Assembly: GCA_025738555.1 (NCBI GenBank)
Contig: JAOVFP010000018.1
Span: forward strand, 2,914,001 to 2,978,000
DNA from: Cyathus striatus
Lineage: Eukaryota; Basidiomycota; Agaricomycetes; Agaricales; Nidulariaceae
Direction of reading: 5' to 3'
DNA: 64,000 nt
A program made the position numbers and the translations under genes. Below the pieces are notes generated by a model. It was not told the origin of the DNA. It searched no databases and worked only from the letters and a program-made list of their open reading frames with translations. Within the stretch, counting starts at the first letter, position 1. Each line of letters starts with the position of its first letter. Positions 1-10,860 of the stretch are shown piece after piece.

Positions 1-736
1 CCCTGGGTGGTTCAAGGTTGCAATGTTTATAAATTCGGGCTTGGGACATAGTGGATATATATCGAAGATTTTGAATTCACTGATCCTGAATATCAGTAAG
101 CATTCAGTTAAGATATTTTGTTGTGCATTAAGTACCTTTGATTATCGTTGTCTCCCAATAGGACAACCCGAAGGCCAAGTCCATCGCCCGTTGAACAAAC
201 GACATACATACTATTTATTACATCCACGCTGGCGACAGGGTCTGTATACCAGTGATGTAGTAAATCAAAGAGGAGAACTTTGCCCGTATAGAATACGAAC
301 AAGTATCGACCACCAGGAACCAGGTAAATGTCGAATATTTCCAAAGCCCCACGATCGGGATAAAAGCACCTCCCGTGGCGGTGATGTAATGGCTCTCCGG
401 GTTCCCACTTTTCAAGGAGTAACATAAATCTATCAGGTCTTGTGGCTGAGAGTCTTAGTTCTTCTAGAGACATATCTTCGAAGGAATAAGTGGCGAGGAA
501 AACGGAATTCTCTTCGCATATATCCTTCAGAATGTCAATCCACAGTCTTTTGTCGCTTGCTGCGAAGTACATCTGTCTGCAAGTCTGTATAAAATGAGTC
601 CAAGATCGCCTATCTTTTGGTTTCTGGAACGTACTTTCTCTATAGATTCTATATCGAGCGGACCCAGGAAACGAAGTATGGATAGTTGAAGCTCGTAAGG
701 GAGGCCAATGAGATGCGGCTGGACGCCATGTGACAT
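1..736 (-). CDS. F-box protein, family A, 3' end beyond the left edge
   Basis: Probable substrate-recruiting subunit of an SCF ubiquitin ligase. Exon 1 (736-635) encodes the F-box, with the motif LPYELQLSILRFLGPLD at residues 12-28. Exon 2 (584-136) carries the family signature DIYLVPGGRYLFVFYTG and GDGLGLRVVLLG. Exon 3 starts at 79 with an FDIYP motif and runs out of the window at base 1. Intron phases match the three complete relatives in this window (50108-51731, 52176-53767, 61358-62962), which supports the model. In those relatives a further exon ends in an ASGLS...PGKQY block, missing here because of the window edge. The roughly 400-residue C-terminal region is not a domain I can name and may be a small propeller. 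The F-box call is firm; the substrate is unknown. Confidence 0.8.
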
Positions 737-1528
737 AGTTGAGAATCTTTTCCAGCAACTTTATTGGAAGGCGAGTCGATTGAACTTGAAGCTCTGTGAG
801 GGATATAGTGAAGGTGTGAGCCCCAACCCCGGGCCCCTGAAGGCCTGAAGGCTGCAACCGCGTTGCTGTTTGTTAATATGAAAAGTAAATGCAATACAAT
901 CACAAGCAATTTTAAACTTTTGGGATAAGCAGAAAGCTTGATCCTAGGTCCGACTAATCCGTTTGGCCTTTGTGCATATCGAGTATTATCTAGCAACTCC
1001 ATACATCCTGAAGCAGGGCAGAATGCGTGTATTAGCACTGGTATGTCGCGGAATTCAAGATCCTGCAAGTGTCTGCTAATCTGAATCTGCCTCACTGAAT
1101 AAGTCACATTATATCGGAAAGTTGGGAGGAGTCAAGTGGAAGTGATTCAAACTCAAGCCTGAGTTCAAGTCAAGTTCAAGTCAACTTGGCAAGTCCTAAG
1201 GCCAAAATTTCTCAGGCCCGTGCGAAATTTAAATTCCAACACCGGCCTTCGGTAGCTCGCTCAGCGCCGCCTACGACGCTAGACCTGTGGCAAACCCATC
1301 TTATTTTTGCTGTTATGCTTATTATTGTCCTCAAATCCTTGCATAGGACTTCATATATCTTCGGAGATACCTGAAAAAAATTCAATGGTTACGAATCCCT
1401 TGAAAGGCTTTGTCCGGTCTTCGTTTCCTTGCCGCCACGACTCATGCCAGCACATCAGTTCAGAAACCCTTCTCCAGTATATCATCAACCTTGCCTACAG
1501 ATTGAAGGCCACTGTTTTGTCTATTTCC
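737..1528. other. Intergenic, divergent promoter region
   Basis: This separates the minus-strand F-box gene from the plus-strand transporter, so it should hold both promoters. Around 1150-1190 a short CAAGTTCAAGT-like motif repeats several times. An open minus-strand frame across 649-1107 has no recognisable domain and overlaps the F-box exon, so I do not call it a gene. Confidence 0.5.
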
Positions 1529-3232
1529 ATGCCGGAACTAGGTTTCTACGAATGGCAGCTTGTCTTGCTCATATCGTTGCTTCTAGTGGTCCTCGTCGGC
1601 GATCGTTATCTGTCGCGCTCCACCAGCAGCAGGAACGACCGTATTGAGAGGGACGAAAGTCGCGGAGATATATCGCTGGAAAGCTGGAAAGCATTCCGGA
1701 GCTTGACATGGAAGTATCTGGTGGTGTATGGAACTGTCATGGGTACGTAGCTGTCCAAAACGCATTTCATGGAGTCGCTCAGAGAGGGTCTACAGGTTCA
1801 GACTGGCTCCAAGGCCCTTACCTCTACACGCTATATCGAGAAGAATACGATTTCCCAGAACGATTGGTTGCTTTATTCTTCGTTACTGGCTTTGTATCTG
1901 CAGGTGTTGCTGCTCCGATTGTGGGTGTGCTGGCAGATCAGTAGTACGTTCCTTCTGGTAGTACTTACAACTCGTTGTATTAATCATATTCCATATACAG
2001 TGGACGTCGAAAGCTCTGTCTTTCATTTTGCATTCTGTACTCCATCGCTTGCCTTCTGATCACGATCCCGAAATTTCCAGCCCTCTTACTAGGTCGCGTG
2101 CTTGGTGGAATTTCTACCTCTATTCTATTCTCGTGCTTCGAAGCTTGGGTCATATCATCTTCAACATCATTATCGCTGCCGCCTCAGCAGCTGTCAACAA
2201 TTCTCGGCCGTGCAACTCTCCTCAATGGGTTCATGGCCGCGTTAGCTGGGGTAGCAAGCAATAAACTTGTGGAGCGCACCAAGTCATGCACCTCCCCCTT
2301 TCTAGCTAGTGCAATGGTGCTATGTGTGGGGTGGCTGGCGATCCGGGGACTTTGGAATGAGAACTACGGCAGACGAGGGGATGCCGGTTCAGAAACAGGT
2401 GGCGATACGGTGGATCTACTTCAGCTTGGACGGATGCGGCAGGCATGGGGAATCGTACGCTCTGGTATGCAATTTTGGCATTACGTCTTCCTATTTTTGC
2501 ATGACTGATCCCGATACAATACAGATATGAAGCTCATTGTTCTCGGATTGGTGCAGACCTGCTTCGAGGGATCGATGTACCTTTTTGTGTTTTTGTGGGT
2601 GCCCACGCTGCAAGAGGTGACCCCGTCCGATACTAGCGTATCTCTTCCCCTGGGATACATATTCTCATCATTTATGGTGTCTATGATGCTGGGATCCCTC
2701 GTGTATACCGTAGCGACATCAACGTTCGAGAGCGGGTCTGCAAAGAGAAAGCGGTCACGTTCCCCGAGCGACGTGACCGCGTCAGCTGCTCCGAGCCAGT
2801 CTTCGGCTTCTAAAGCAATTAACTCGTCTCTGGCTCTTCATACCACTTTGAGTAGCCTGGTATGCCTCGTTGGCGCTATATGCTTATCTTGCAGTGTTCT
2901 TTCGCATGACCCTCACATACGCTTCTATCTATTCTGTCTCTTTGAAGCTTGTGTTGGAATATATTATCCTGTTCAGGGGATGCTTCGCGGAACATTGGTC
3001 TCTGACGAACATCGTGCGACTGTAAGTTGTTCCTGTTTCCTTTACATGAGGCTGAAAAGCTGATCTAATGTTATTATTATAGGTCTCATCTATATTTCGA
3101 GTACCCCTCAACGTGTTCGTTGTGATTTCACTGTTGACAGGAGTATCCTCTGCGAGACACGTCGTACTCTGGGCTAGCGGTCTCATGCTAGCGTTCTCAT
3201 CGCTGTTGATGAAACTTGTCGTTCAACGTTAG
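1529..3232 (+). CDS. MFSD5-like molybdate-anion transporter (MFS)
   Basis: Predicted polytopic membrane transporter of about 489 residues, related to animal MFSD5 and algal MOT2, which take up molybdate. Exons: 1529-1742, 1796-1940, 2001-2464, 2525-3021, 3083-3232, all with GT-AG borders and matching phases. Family hallmarks are an N-terminal membrane segment, DWLQGPYLYTLY at about residue 74, the MFS loop GVLADHGRRK, GRVLGGISTSILFSCFEAWV in the middle, and FRVPLNVFVVISLL near the end. These last two are typical of MFSD5 rather than sugar porters. A basic low-complexity loop (KRKRSRSPSD) lies in the central to C-terminal half. The start is the first ATG just before the first membrane helix, in the right frame. 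No molybdenum cofactor gene lies nearby. The subfamily assignment is fairly confident; the substrate is by homology only. Confidence 0.85.
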
Positions 3233-4035
3233 GCAGGGTTGAAGCTACAGCCTTCACGCTACCGCAAGACATCATACATTCTATAGCTTTGCGACATCTT
3301 ATCAGTTCTGTGTCGTAGATATACCATCAGCAGATCCTTATTCTGCGGATGCGCGTCCTGTAATTCTATAGGTTCGCTTATATTCGCCTGACCTTGGTAT
3401 TTCGATGTCCTTCTCTAAATTGACAGATCGCCGTTTAAGGTTTCCCAAGTGGCGATGCTCCATGTGCAGCTGACGATTCTGCCTACTTAATTGCGGACCG
3501 CGGGGGGTTGGCTGAGCAAGCATTGTGGTCTTTGTGTAGACCGTTACGTTTGTAGTTCTTCGATATCGTTGAGCTCATCAATGATCAGACCGCCTTCAGG
3601 CTTCAGGCACGTATTCTTAATTTTCGGACTGGTCGAAGTTGGACATGTCTGTGGGAGCTGTGGGAGCAGGAGGGCTTCTGTCTGCGCAATAGATCCCACT
3701 GGGCGTCGCGGAGTCCTGCTGTCATAGATTCCCAGGTTATTTTCCAGACGATCACGACATGAGAAGTCACAAACGCCGGTGACAGAGGACATCCGACTAG
3801 ATCACATATACCCTTTATGGATGTATTCTCCCGTAATGTGATTGCTATATCGGCATAGAACCGTCCAATCAACTTAAGTACTCCGTTAGGATCGAATTTT
3901 ATTCATGCTACAGTTATTTATAGAACGTTATCATAAGAAGACTAGCTTGCAGCCATGGGGCTTCTGAGCACCCAGCTCATGCTCTTCTTGCTCTTGCCAG
4001 TGCCCCGCTAATCCATTGTAACTTTTTCATGTACG
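3233..4035. other. Intergenic, no gene recognised
   Basis: It contains several short open frames on both strands, none with a recognisable domain, intron pattern or repeat. It should hold the terminator of the transporter and the promoter of the 7TM gene. Confidence 0.5.
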
Positions 4036-5272
4036 ATGGATGTCTTCCCCACAACTGAAGCCCACATAGTCGGTCTTTTCGTTCAGAGCACCCTTTTTGG
4101 AATATTCTGGGTCACAGCCGGCTTTACAGCGCAGGCTCTACTATTCACAGACAGAAAACTTAGGCGGGCGAGTCAGATTAACTGGATTCTCTTTGGAGGG
4201 GCGGCAGCGCTTTGCTTCCTTTCTACGCTTGATATCGCACTTGCATTATACCATGCTATTCTGGCCTTTGTCCTTACGAAGCAACCGGGTGGCGCTGCTG
4301 AGGTTTATAACGACATATCGAGTTGGATAAATATTTTAAAGGTGTGTTTTATATTTTATTGTGCTCAGCGCTAGCATTGATTGGTACAGAGTGCTGCTGT
4401 ATACACCGAAACTATCATCGGTGATTTCATGCTCGTAAGATAGTTCAAAAAACGTGTCGTGGGCCACTCACCAAACTTCCACCACAGATTTATCGTTGTT
4501 GGATCGTCTACTTCAAATCCTGGAAAGTCATCATACCATCTATAATCCTCTGGCTTGGCTGTCTTCTCTGTGAAATACGGATCCTCTCTATTGGAGCTAT
4601 CTTACGTGCTTCAACGACAGCCAATGCAAGCTTAGAGCTGTTCCCTTACCAATGCGCATTTTGGGCGTTGACCGTTGTGTTAAATATATCCACGACAAGT
4701 GAGAATTTTTCCGTGTTCGTATGTTTCAATTATTGAACCCATTCAACACAGCTTTGTTGATATGGAGACTATGGAAAGTTGATCGCGATAGCTCTCGTTA
4801 TCGTTACCAAAGTGATGAATCAGGAGGAGGAGGAACATTACGCCACGTTATGATCAGCATATTGGAATCTGGCTTATTGTACACGATCACCGCATTCGTA
4901 ACTTGCATCACGTTTGTTACAAAGAGCCCCGCGGTTTATGTTACGACTGCATTTGTAAGTTTTGTTTTTTTACTAATGCCCCGGCGTGTGCCTGAGCTAA
5001 TTTCGTCTTATCAGGAAATACAAGTTGTGGGGATAGCGTTTAACCTAATCATAATCCGGGCAGAGAGGCGTTCTGCAAGAAGGCCACGATCGACAGCACC
5101 TTCTGTTACTGGTGTTCCACTACAGTTTTTACCGGACTCGAGAAGAAATACCCAGCCTGGAACGAGAATACACGTTTTGGTCACTCAGGATGCATTCCAA
5201 GAAGCCGACGAACGAGGTTCTGAAAAAGATGATACCGAAAGTCCTATTACCCCAGATACAGAATGCAAATAA
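4036..5272 (+). CDS. Orphan seven-transmembrane-type membrane protein
   Basis: A 340-residue membrane protein of a type abundant in Agaricomycetes, annotated only as hypothetical or integral membrane protein. Exons: 4036-4341, 4390-4434, 4488-4698, 4752-4954, 5015-5272. Hydrophobic segments alternate with short loops. Recognisable pieces are LFVQSTLFGIFWVTAGF at the N-terminus, IYRCWIVYFKSWKVIIPSI in the middle (the family's usual YR-WIV motif) and a C-terminal soluble tail rich in S, T, R and D/E. The 45-nt second exon is supported by phase and by joining TETIIGDFML to IYRCW. The topology resembles fungal GPCR-like proteins, but there is no ligand or G-protein evidence. Confidence 0.75.
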
Positions 5273-5532
5273 TAAGTAAATTTCAGTATACAAGTCGCAT
5301 ACCCTTTCATTAGACGCACTCGCTGTACAAGTGAAGTTGTAGAGCATTTTAATTGACCAACCAGTAATGTACAGTATGTGAAGTTACAAAAAATAAAAAT
5401 TGTACTTTTAAATCTAGCACGGGGGCAGCCTTTAAAAGGTACATCCCCCAACCCCTAAGCTGAAACACGTCGTAAGTAATATATGCTCTTATTCACCTCT
5501 TTCTTTTACTGTAATATATATAATGCTTTGCT

Positions 5533-6730
5533 TCAGCGCTTCAACACCCGCAGTTCCTTAATTTTCATATGTGGATTATATTTTCTAACTTCAGCAATGG
5601 CTTCGTTCTGAGCATCTCTCACCTAAAGAATCTGAGTAAGGTACATATAACAGAGGCCGTTACAGTTTTAACGCTCACTCTTGTGGCTATGCTAGGCTCA
5701 GGAGTCCCGTGGCACTAAGTATCTTCATTGTTAATAATAGAGTACTTTAAAAGTGAAATGACTAACTGAGACATGACGTTTCATATTTAAACCGCACAGG
5801 TAACAAAAAGAAGTTTTGCAATGCGAGCATAGCACACTATTACACTTCGTATGTTAATTCGTGCTGGTTGTTATTATCGTGGTATTCATAGCTGTGTTTA
5901 TCCGAAACCACTTACCCCGCCTTTCTTGATTATAGCTTCCAAAGATCGACATCAATACAGGTCAAGTCCAACAAAGCTCTCTCTCACCTCTTCTACATCT
6001 TGAGTTGGGACACCACCTGATAACTGCTGCAGCTAGTAATAACGGGATGTCAGTGACGTCGATTTTCTGCCTGACGAGTGTCGCATACACATCTGTTCTT
6101 CTACATAATGTCGACCTCGTAGACGAGGATCTGATGGAACCATTATGAGTTTAATAAATCTATAATTCTATACTCTCAATAAGCTCACCTTCGCAGTCTA
6201 GGGGCCTGTGATCCTATATGACAGGTTAGCATTTTCTTGGTACTATAATCCAGGATAGTACTCGCCCTTTTCTTACAGCGCCTACAGCTAATGATTCCAC
6301 ACAGCTCCATGTCCTGACAGCAGAACGCCTTCGAGTCTCCTTCAAATATACACATAAAATCACAGAACGGACAGCTCTCTAAACCCTCTATATTGGCGTC
6401 TATAATATCTTCCCGTTGTTGCATCTTATCCAGAAGATTTAGCAACCTCTTGTCACGAATACAACGTTCTAGTGCAGGTCTGGGATACGAAGAAGTACAT
6501 CCACTGAGATCCATGCAATGAAAGTCACGGTAGGGATTATTAGTTTCTATGCAGGTCAAAGTGTATTGATACACGCATTTATTGCAGAAGAGGTGTCCTT
6601 CTTCACAGCGTATCATCTTCTTCTCCTTGTTCTTGGAGATTTTTGAGAAGCAACAACCACATTCGAGCTTGCTTTGAGACTTTCTCCTGTTTCGTGGAGA
6701 GGAAATCAAGGCCTGTAACCACTTGAACAT
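5533..6730 (-). CDS. RNF216-like RBR E3 ubiquitin ligase, short paralogue
   Basis: Predicted 266-residue RING-between-RING ligase. Eight exons: 6730-6266, 6213-6189, 6130-6089, 6032-5988, 5935-5916, 5844-5767, 5714-5679, 5622-5533. RING1 is CGCCFS...CEEGHLFCNKC (residues 24-52). The IBR has CPFCDF and CRRCKK (120-154) followed by DHRPLDCE. The catalytic Rcat has RWCPNSRCRRAIIKKGGC, then CSHCKTSFCYLC, so the active-site cysteine position is present. RBR ligases pass ubiquitin through that cysteine. The exon pattern, including 25-nt and 20-nt exons, matches the neighbouring paralogue at 6839-8704. The first intron appears to start with GC (GCGAGT). Compared with the neighbour, the C-terminal tail is cut to about 30 residues and lacks the membrane segment. 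Confidence 0.82.
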
Positions 6731-6838
6731 GGCTCTTAGAAACGCGTAATATGCAATTCAAATGTAAACATAGGCATTAAGTCTATCACATCACAGATTC
6801 ATATAAATAAACCTATATACGAAGTACATGGTATAGCA

Positions 6839-8704
6839 TTAAAATAAATTGGACACTGCAAGAAAAGCCGTTATAATCAATAGAGTTATAAAAGGGAAAG
6901 TTAATTCAAGTTGGCGAGGTCTAGCAGTAAGATAGGTCCAGCAGAGACCGAGATCTATATCATTCGATAGTAACCATTGTTCGACAACTCTGAATCTTCG
7001 TCTCGCAGGATAAGGAATAATTATCGGAGGCAGATTATAGCTTGTTGCTCCCGGCATTCCTTGATAACCGAGCTCTTCCAGTGTTAGTCGTTGTCTTTGC
7101 TGCTGGACTACTATATGTTCTCGTCTATACTGCACATCTTGCTCCACCCTGACGACAGGTTCCCTCATTTCTATTGCAAAAATGTCGTCTTTTCCGTCGT
7201 TGGGCTGAGGACGTTCTTCAGGATCGACGCGAGGAACAAGAACATGAACATCTTGTGGGCGGACCGTCTCAAGTGCTAATTCACGACTCTTAGGTAGGAA
7301 CGTTAGTGCCTTTGGCCAGTGAAAAGTAGGTTTTTCCGCAAGATCACGCTTCCTCCTTATTTTCATGCTCAAACTCTCCTTTTTATACTGTTCTCTTGCG
7401 ATTTTCTCTGCCGCTTTCACCTGGGAAGCTGATTTTAGTAAATTAATCTAGAGATTTGTAACACCTCTTACTTCGTCCTTAGCCCGTTTTTCGATTGGGT
7501 CATAGAGATAACACATTCCCCTATGCTTTTGATGATAGGCGATTGGTCGGACTCAGTCTGGTTTAAGGTCTAAGTAATTTGCTGCGAAGTCTTCGAATAC
7601 AAGCACCCACCCTTGTAAAATGATCGTAGCCAGTGTCATTAATGGCACTCCGACATACATAACATGAGAGTGTGCCACAAAATGGACATTTCATTTTATT
7701 GCACTAAAATAGTTCAAACAGGTAAGTTCCTGAACAGGAAAAGGAAAAGAGCGTAATGTTTTACTTACTCCATCCTCTTTAAGAAAGGCTTCGAAATGTA
7801 AGAATTTTAAGTGAAAGCTCCCACAAAAAAAACAATCGAATGTGTTACCTTTTTTACATTTCGGGCAGTTTCTCATCAATGCTTGTGCTAAAAGGGTAAG
7901 GTATTGATTATCGAAAAATGATGGAGACATCTGGCGTAATTATACTTACACATAGCCTCTTCGATAGCATGCTTCCTGGCGAGCGCCTTCTCTTTTTCGA
8001 TAACTGTGAAGGACATTAGTAGACTATAGTATAATATAGAACTATGTAAACCTTTGCAAAGTTTTGGTAAATGATTCTGTAGATGATAATGAATAATTAA
8101 TAGCTGCCAGTACTCATGATATATTACTTACCGGCTTTTTGCACTTCCTACAGCTTATCTTGCCACAACCGCCATCCTTATTTCCGCACACAAAAAGCTG
8201 CTCTTTCTCATCGTCTATTATGCACTTCCACTCGCAGAATGGACATCCTTCCAAGTTACGAATTCCCGCCTCTATGATATTCTGCTGTATCAAAATCTGT
8301 TGGTACGTGTTCATAAGCTTCACCGGCAAGCAACGCTCGAGTTCTTTGAGTGAGAAAGTCAAGTCGCAGCCATCCATGTGCATACAACTAATCTTCGAGT
8401 TATTATCGCCGACGCTGGTTGAGACATACTGCTCTATGCATCCACGACAGAATAGGTGTCCGTCAGGACACTGTATCATACGGATAAACGAATGGGAAGT
8501 GAAGCAACAGCCGCATTCAACCGAATCTTCGAAATCCCCGGCAGCAATCGATTCACGATCATTATCCATTTCTTCATGGCCCACTGAAGTATCTGTTGGC
8601 GCCTTGTTTCGACGCCAGAACTTCCGCATTACAGTTCTCCGTAGAATAGTGGGTGCTGGCATTAAGTAGGGGGAGACTGGAGTTACTGAGCGTGAAAGAG
8701 ACAA
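6839..8704 (-). CDS. RNF216-like RBR E3 ubiquitin ligase, long paralogue with C-terminal membrane segment
   Basis: Predicted 479 residues. Exons: 8704-8132, 8076-8052, 8003-7950, 7887-7849, 7788-7769, 7703-7611, 7525-7472, 7420-6839. RING1 is CGCCFT...CPDGHLFCRGC. The IBR has CPFCEW and CRKCKKP then NHLPKLC. Rcat has RNCPKCKKAFLKEDGC followed by CPFCGTLSCYVC. This architecture is that of RNF216/TRIAD3, a cytosolic RBR ligase. A 193-residue tail follows, rich in charged residues and ending in a hydrophobic stretch (FITLLIITAFLAVSNLF) that would anchor it in a membrane. The acceptor before 7525 is a judgement call; the other junctions fit phase. It lies head-to-tail with the shorter paralogue 108 bp downstream, implying tandem duplication. 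Confidence 0.85.
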
Positions 8705-9276
8705 AGGTGGGTGGGGATATATATACCAGTAGATGATGATAAATGATCAGCCTACTATATGCATTCCTGGATGGGGCTCTCCTTTGTCAGGTGTCTCATG
8801 TCCCATTCAATGCAAATCAAAAGAACTGAACATGCGCACAGACCTGAATTGCACTGGGTGGCGATTGACTGTTAAAACTTACAGCGCGGTGAGCACAGCT
8901 GCACTCCAGATTAAATTGGATTCCATTAATGTCGATACTAATGTCTATTACCTGTAGGGTGTGCTGGAGTGCTGGAAGTGGGTGGATAGAAAGTATTTAA
9001 AGAGCAAATGAAAGACCTATTTTTAACTGTTTGGAAGGACAAATAAATCTAGGTCATACAGCATCAGCAAAATAGGCCAAATGCCGCTAAAAATAGGAGT
9101 CCGTTTGTCTGAGAGGCTGTGCAGCCTGTGCAGTATATAATAGCTACTTCAAAGCTACTTAATGTCGCTGTTGTAGAAGCAACAAACTGCACCGAGCGAC
9201 TGCAAGTCTACTAGCTTACCTTTTGAATCCATCAACTTATCAAGCATATCGATAAAGATTGAAGCTTTAAGACCAG
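8705..9276. other. Intergenic, divergent promoter region
   Basis: Between two genes transcribed away from each other. A 74-codon open plus-strand frame at 8733-8957 shows no domain and is not called. TATA-like stretches occur just upstream of both genes (for example TATATATA near 8716), compatible with promoters. Confidence 0.45.
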
Positions 9277-10686
9277 ATGATGGAATTAAGTGAAACCGTA
9301 GCCAGTGACTCTCAGACTCCAATTAACCATCTGCCGGCGGAAGTGCTCGCTCAGATTTTTTCTCATTGTCTACCACAAGGACTCCCATATCATACACCTA
9401 AAACAGTACCACTCGTTTTATGCGAAGTCTGCACTGCATGGCGAATCCTCGTACAAAGCCTCCCAGAGCTTTGGAAATCACTGTCTATTCGGTATAGAAC
9501 ACCCACAGATACAGAGCATTTTGGGACGGGTTACCCAGCTACCGATATCATTCAGAAGTGGTGCAGTCATGGAAATCCAATTGGAATCTCATGCTACCTT
9601 GATATTCGAAGTATGAGAAGGGAGGATCGATCAGCGCATGCATTTACAGATCTTATCCTCAATAACTCGGAATCTTTTCGTCGTCTCGATATTGGACTCT
9701 CGTCTGCAATGACATTCGAACGACTTTTCACGCATCCAGCTGGTAAATTCCAAGTCTTGGAATCGCTAGGACTTTTTGTGAATGGAATATCCTGGCCTTC
9801 TTCTGTCACATCCTTCGCGGATGTGCCGAGATTGCGAAGGCTCAAGCTGGATATTGCTATTCTAAAATACTCCGAGTCGTCCAGCTTCCTTCACATTCCA
9901 TGGCAACAGTTAACTCACCTAAATATCTGGAAGACAAGGCATTTATTGGACTATAATATTTGTCTCGGCGTATTAGAACGGTGCTCAAATGTGGAGGAAG
10001 TGGCCATCTCTGTATCCGTTTTCTTCAGACAGCATTCCAGACCTTTTTGCCTTCCATGTTTGCGCAGCCTTTCTCTTGAAATACGCGATCACACACCTAA
10101 TTTTCCCTTGTTTCAACCTCTTCAAGCTCCTGCTCTTCGGCAGCTATTCGTCACTGCCCCCGACTATCCACTTCATCCACGTTGGCGAGATTTAGCGCAT
10201 TTTGCAGAGCAATTTCACTCCCTAACATCGCTTGGATTGGTTCACGTCACTATGGTTCCACAGGAGCTTCTTTCCTTTCTGACAGCAAATCCCAACCTCA
10301 TTGAGATCTCCCTCAAACCTGTGTGGGACACCGGACTTCATGATTGGGCACATATAGTGAAAGGATTAACTATATCCTCTGGTACCCAACCTATCGTTCC
10401 GTATCTGAAGAGGCTGACATTAATGGAGGTATCCTATCTCCCTTATCTCGATATTATAATTCCCGAACAATACGCAAACATGATTGCATCTCGATGGAGC
10501 TTCGATCCTTTGTCAAATACCCAAAATGTGACAGTTTTTACTTTGGGGTATTGTGAAGGGTTTCCCGACATCAATATCAAAGAAATCCTCATGGAACGTG
10601 GATTCGAATGCGATAATAAGCTCAATATTGTTTACTCTGACAAATACACCATTCGTCCTTTCTTTTCGTACACTGGTGGTGATTAG
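9277..10686 (+). CDS. F-box-like protein, intronless
   Basis: A single 469-residue exon. The N-terminal INHLPAEVLAQIFSHCLP then CEVCTAWRILVQSLPELWKSL is the F-box-like domain typical of Agaricomycete F-box proteins (about residues 16-68). The rest shows degenerate leucine-rich repeat spacing (LRRLKLDI, LTHLNIW, LRSLSLEI, LTSLGLV), so it is likely an SCF substrate receptor. It differs from the other F-box family in this window in having no introns and no LVPGGRYL signature. The start is the first of two adjacent ATGs after an in-frame stop. The substrate cannot be inferred. Confidence 0.85.
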   Translation: MMELSETVASDSQTPINHLPAEVLAQIFSHCLPQGLPYHTPKTVPLVLCEVCTAWRILVQSLPELWKSLSIRYRTPTDTEHFGTGYPATDIIQKWCSHGNPIGISCYLDIRSMRREDRSAHAFTDLILNNSESFRRLDIGLSSAMTFERLFTHPAGKFQVLESLGLFVNGISWPSSVTSFADVPRLRRLKLDIAILKYSESSSFLHIPWQQLTHLNIWKTRHLLDYNICLGVLERCSNVEEVAISVSVFFRQHSRPFCLPCLRSLSLEIRDHTPNFPLFQPLQAPALRQLFVTAPDYPLHPRWRDLAHFAEQFHSLTSLGLVHVTMVPQELLSFLTANPNLIEISLKPVWDTGLHDWAHIVKGLTISSGTQPIVPYLKRLTLMEVSYLPYLDIIIPEQYANMIASRWSFDPLSNTQNVTVFTLGYCEGFPDINIKEILMERGFECDNKLNIVYSDKYTIRPFFSYTGGD

Positions 10687-10860
10687 CAAGAACTCACCAA
10701 GTTATCGAAGAGGAGGTCTCATTGCCGACATGCGCACAAATTAGTAAAATTCATGTTAGGAATTACCCATAAAGATACCTAATTATACTCAACCTGCATT
10801 CCACAATCCCAATAATAGTTTACATACATACAAACTATTAACCACCGTAATATCTCCAAC

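Noticed and set aside
108..857. A single 249-codon minus-strand frame at the left edge as the gene start
   Set aside because: The F-box lies in another frame in exon 1 (736-635). The open stretch above 584 reads through the intron and the shadow of exon 1.
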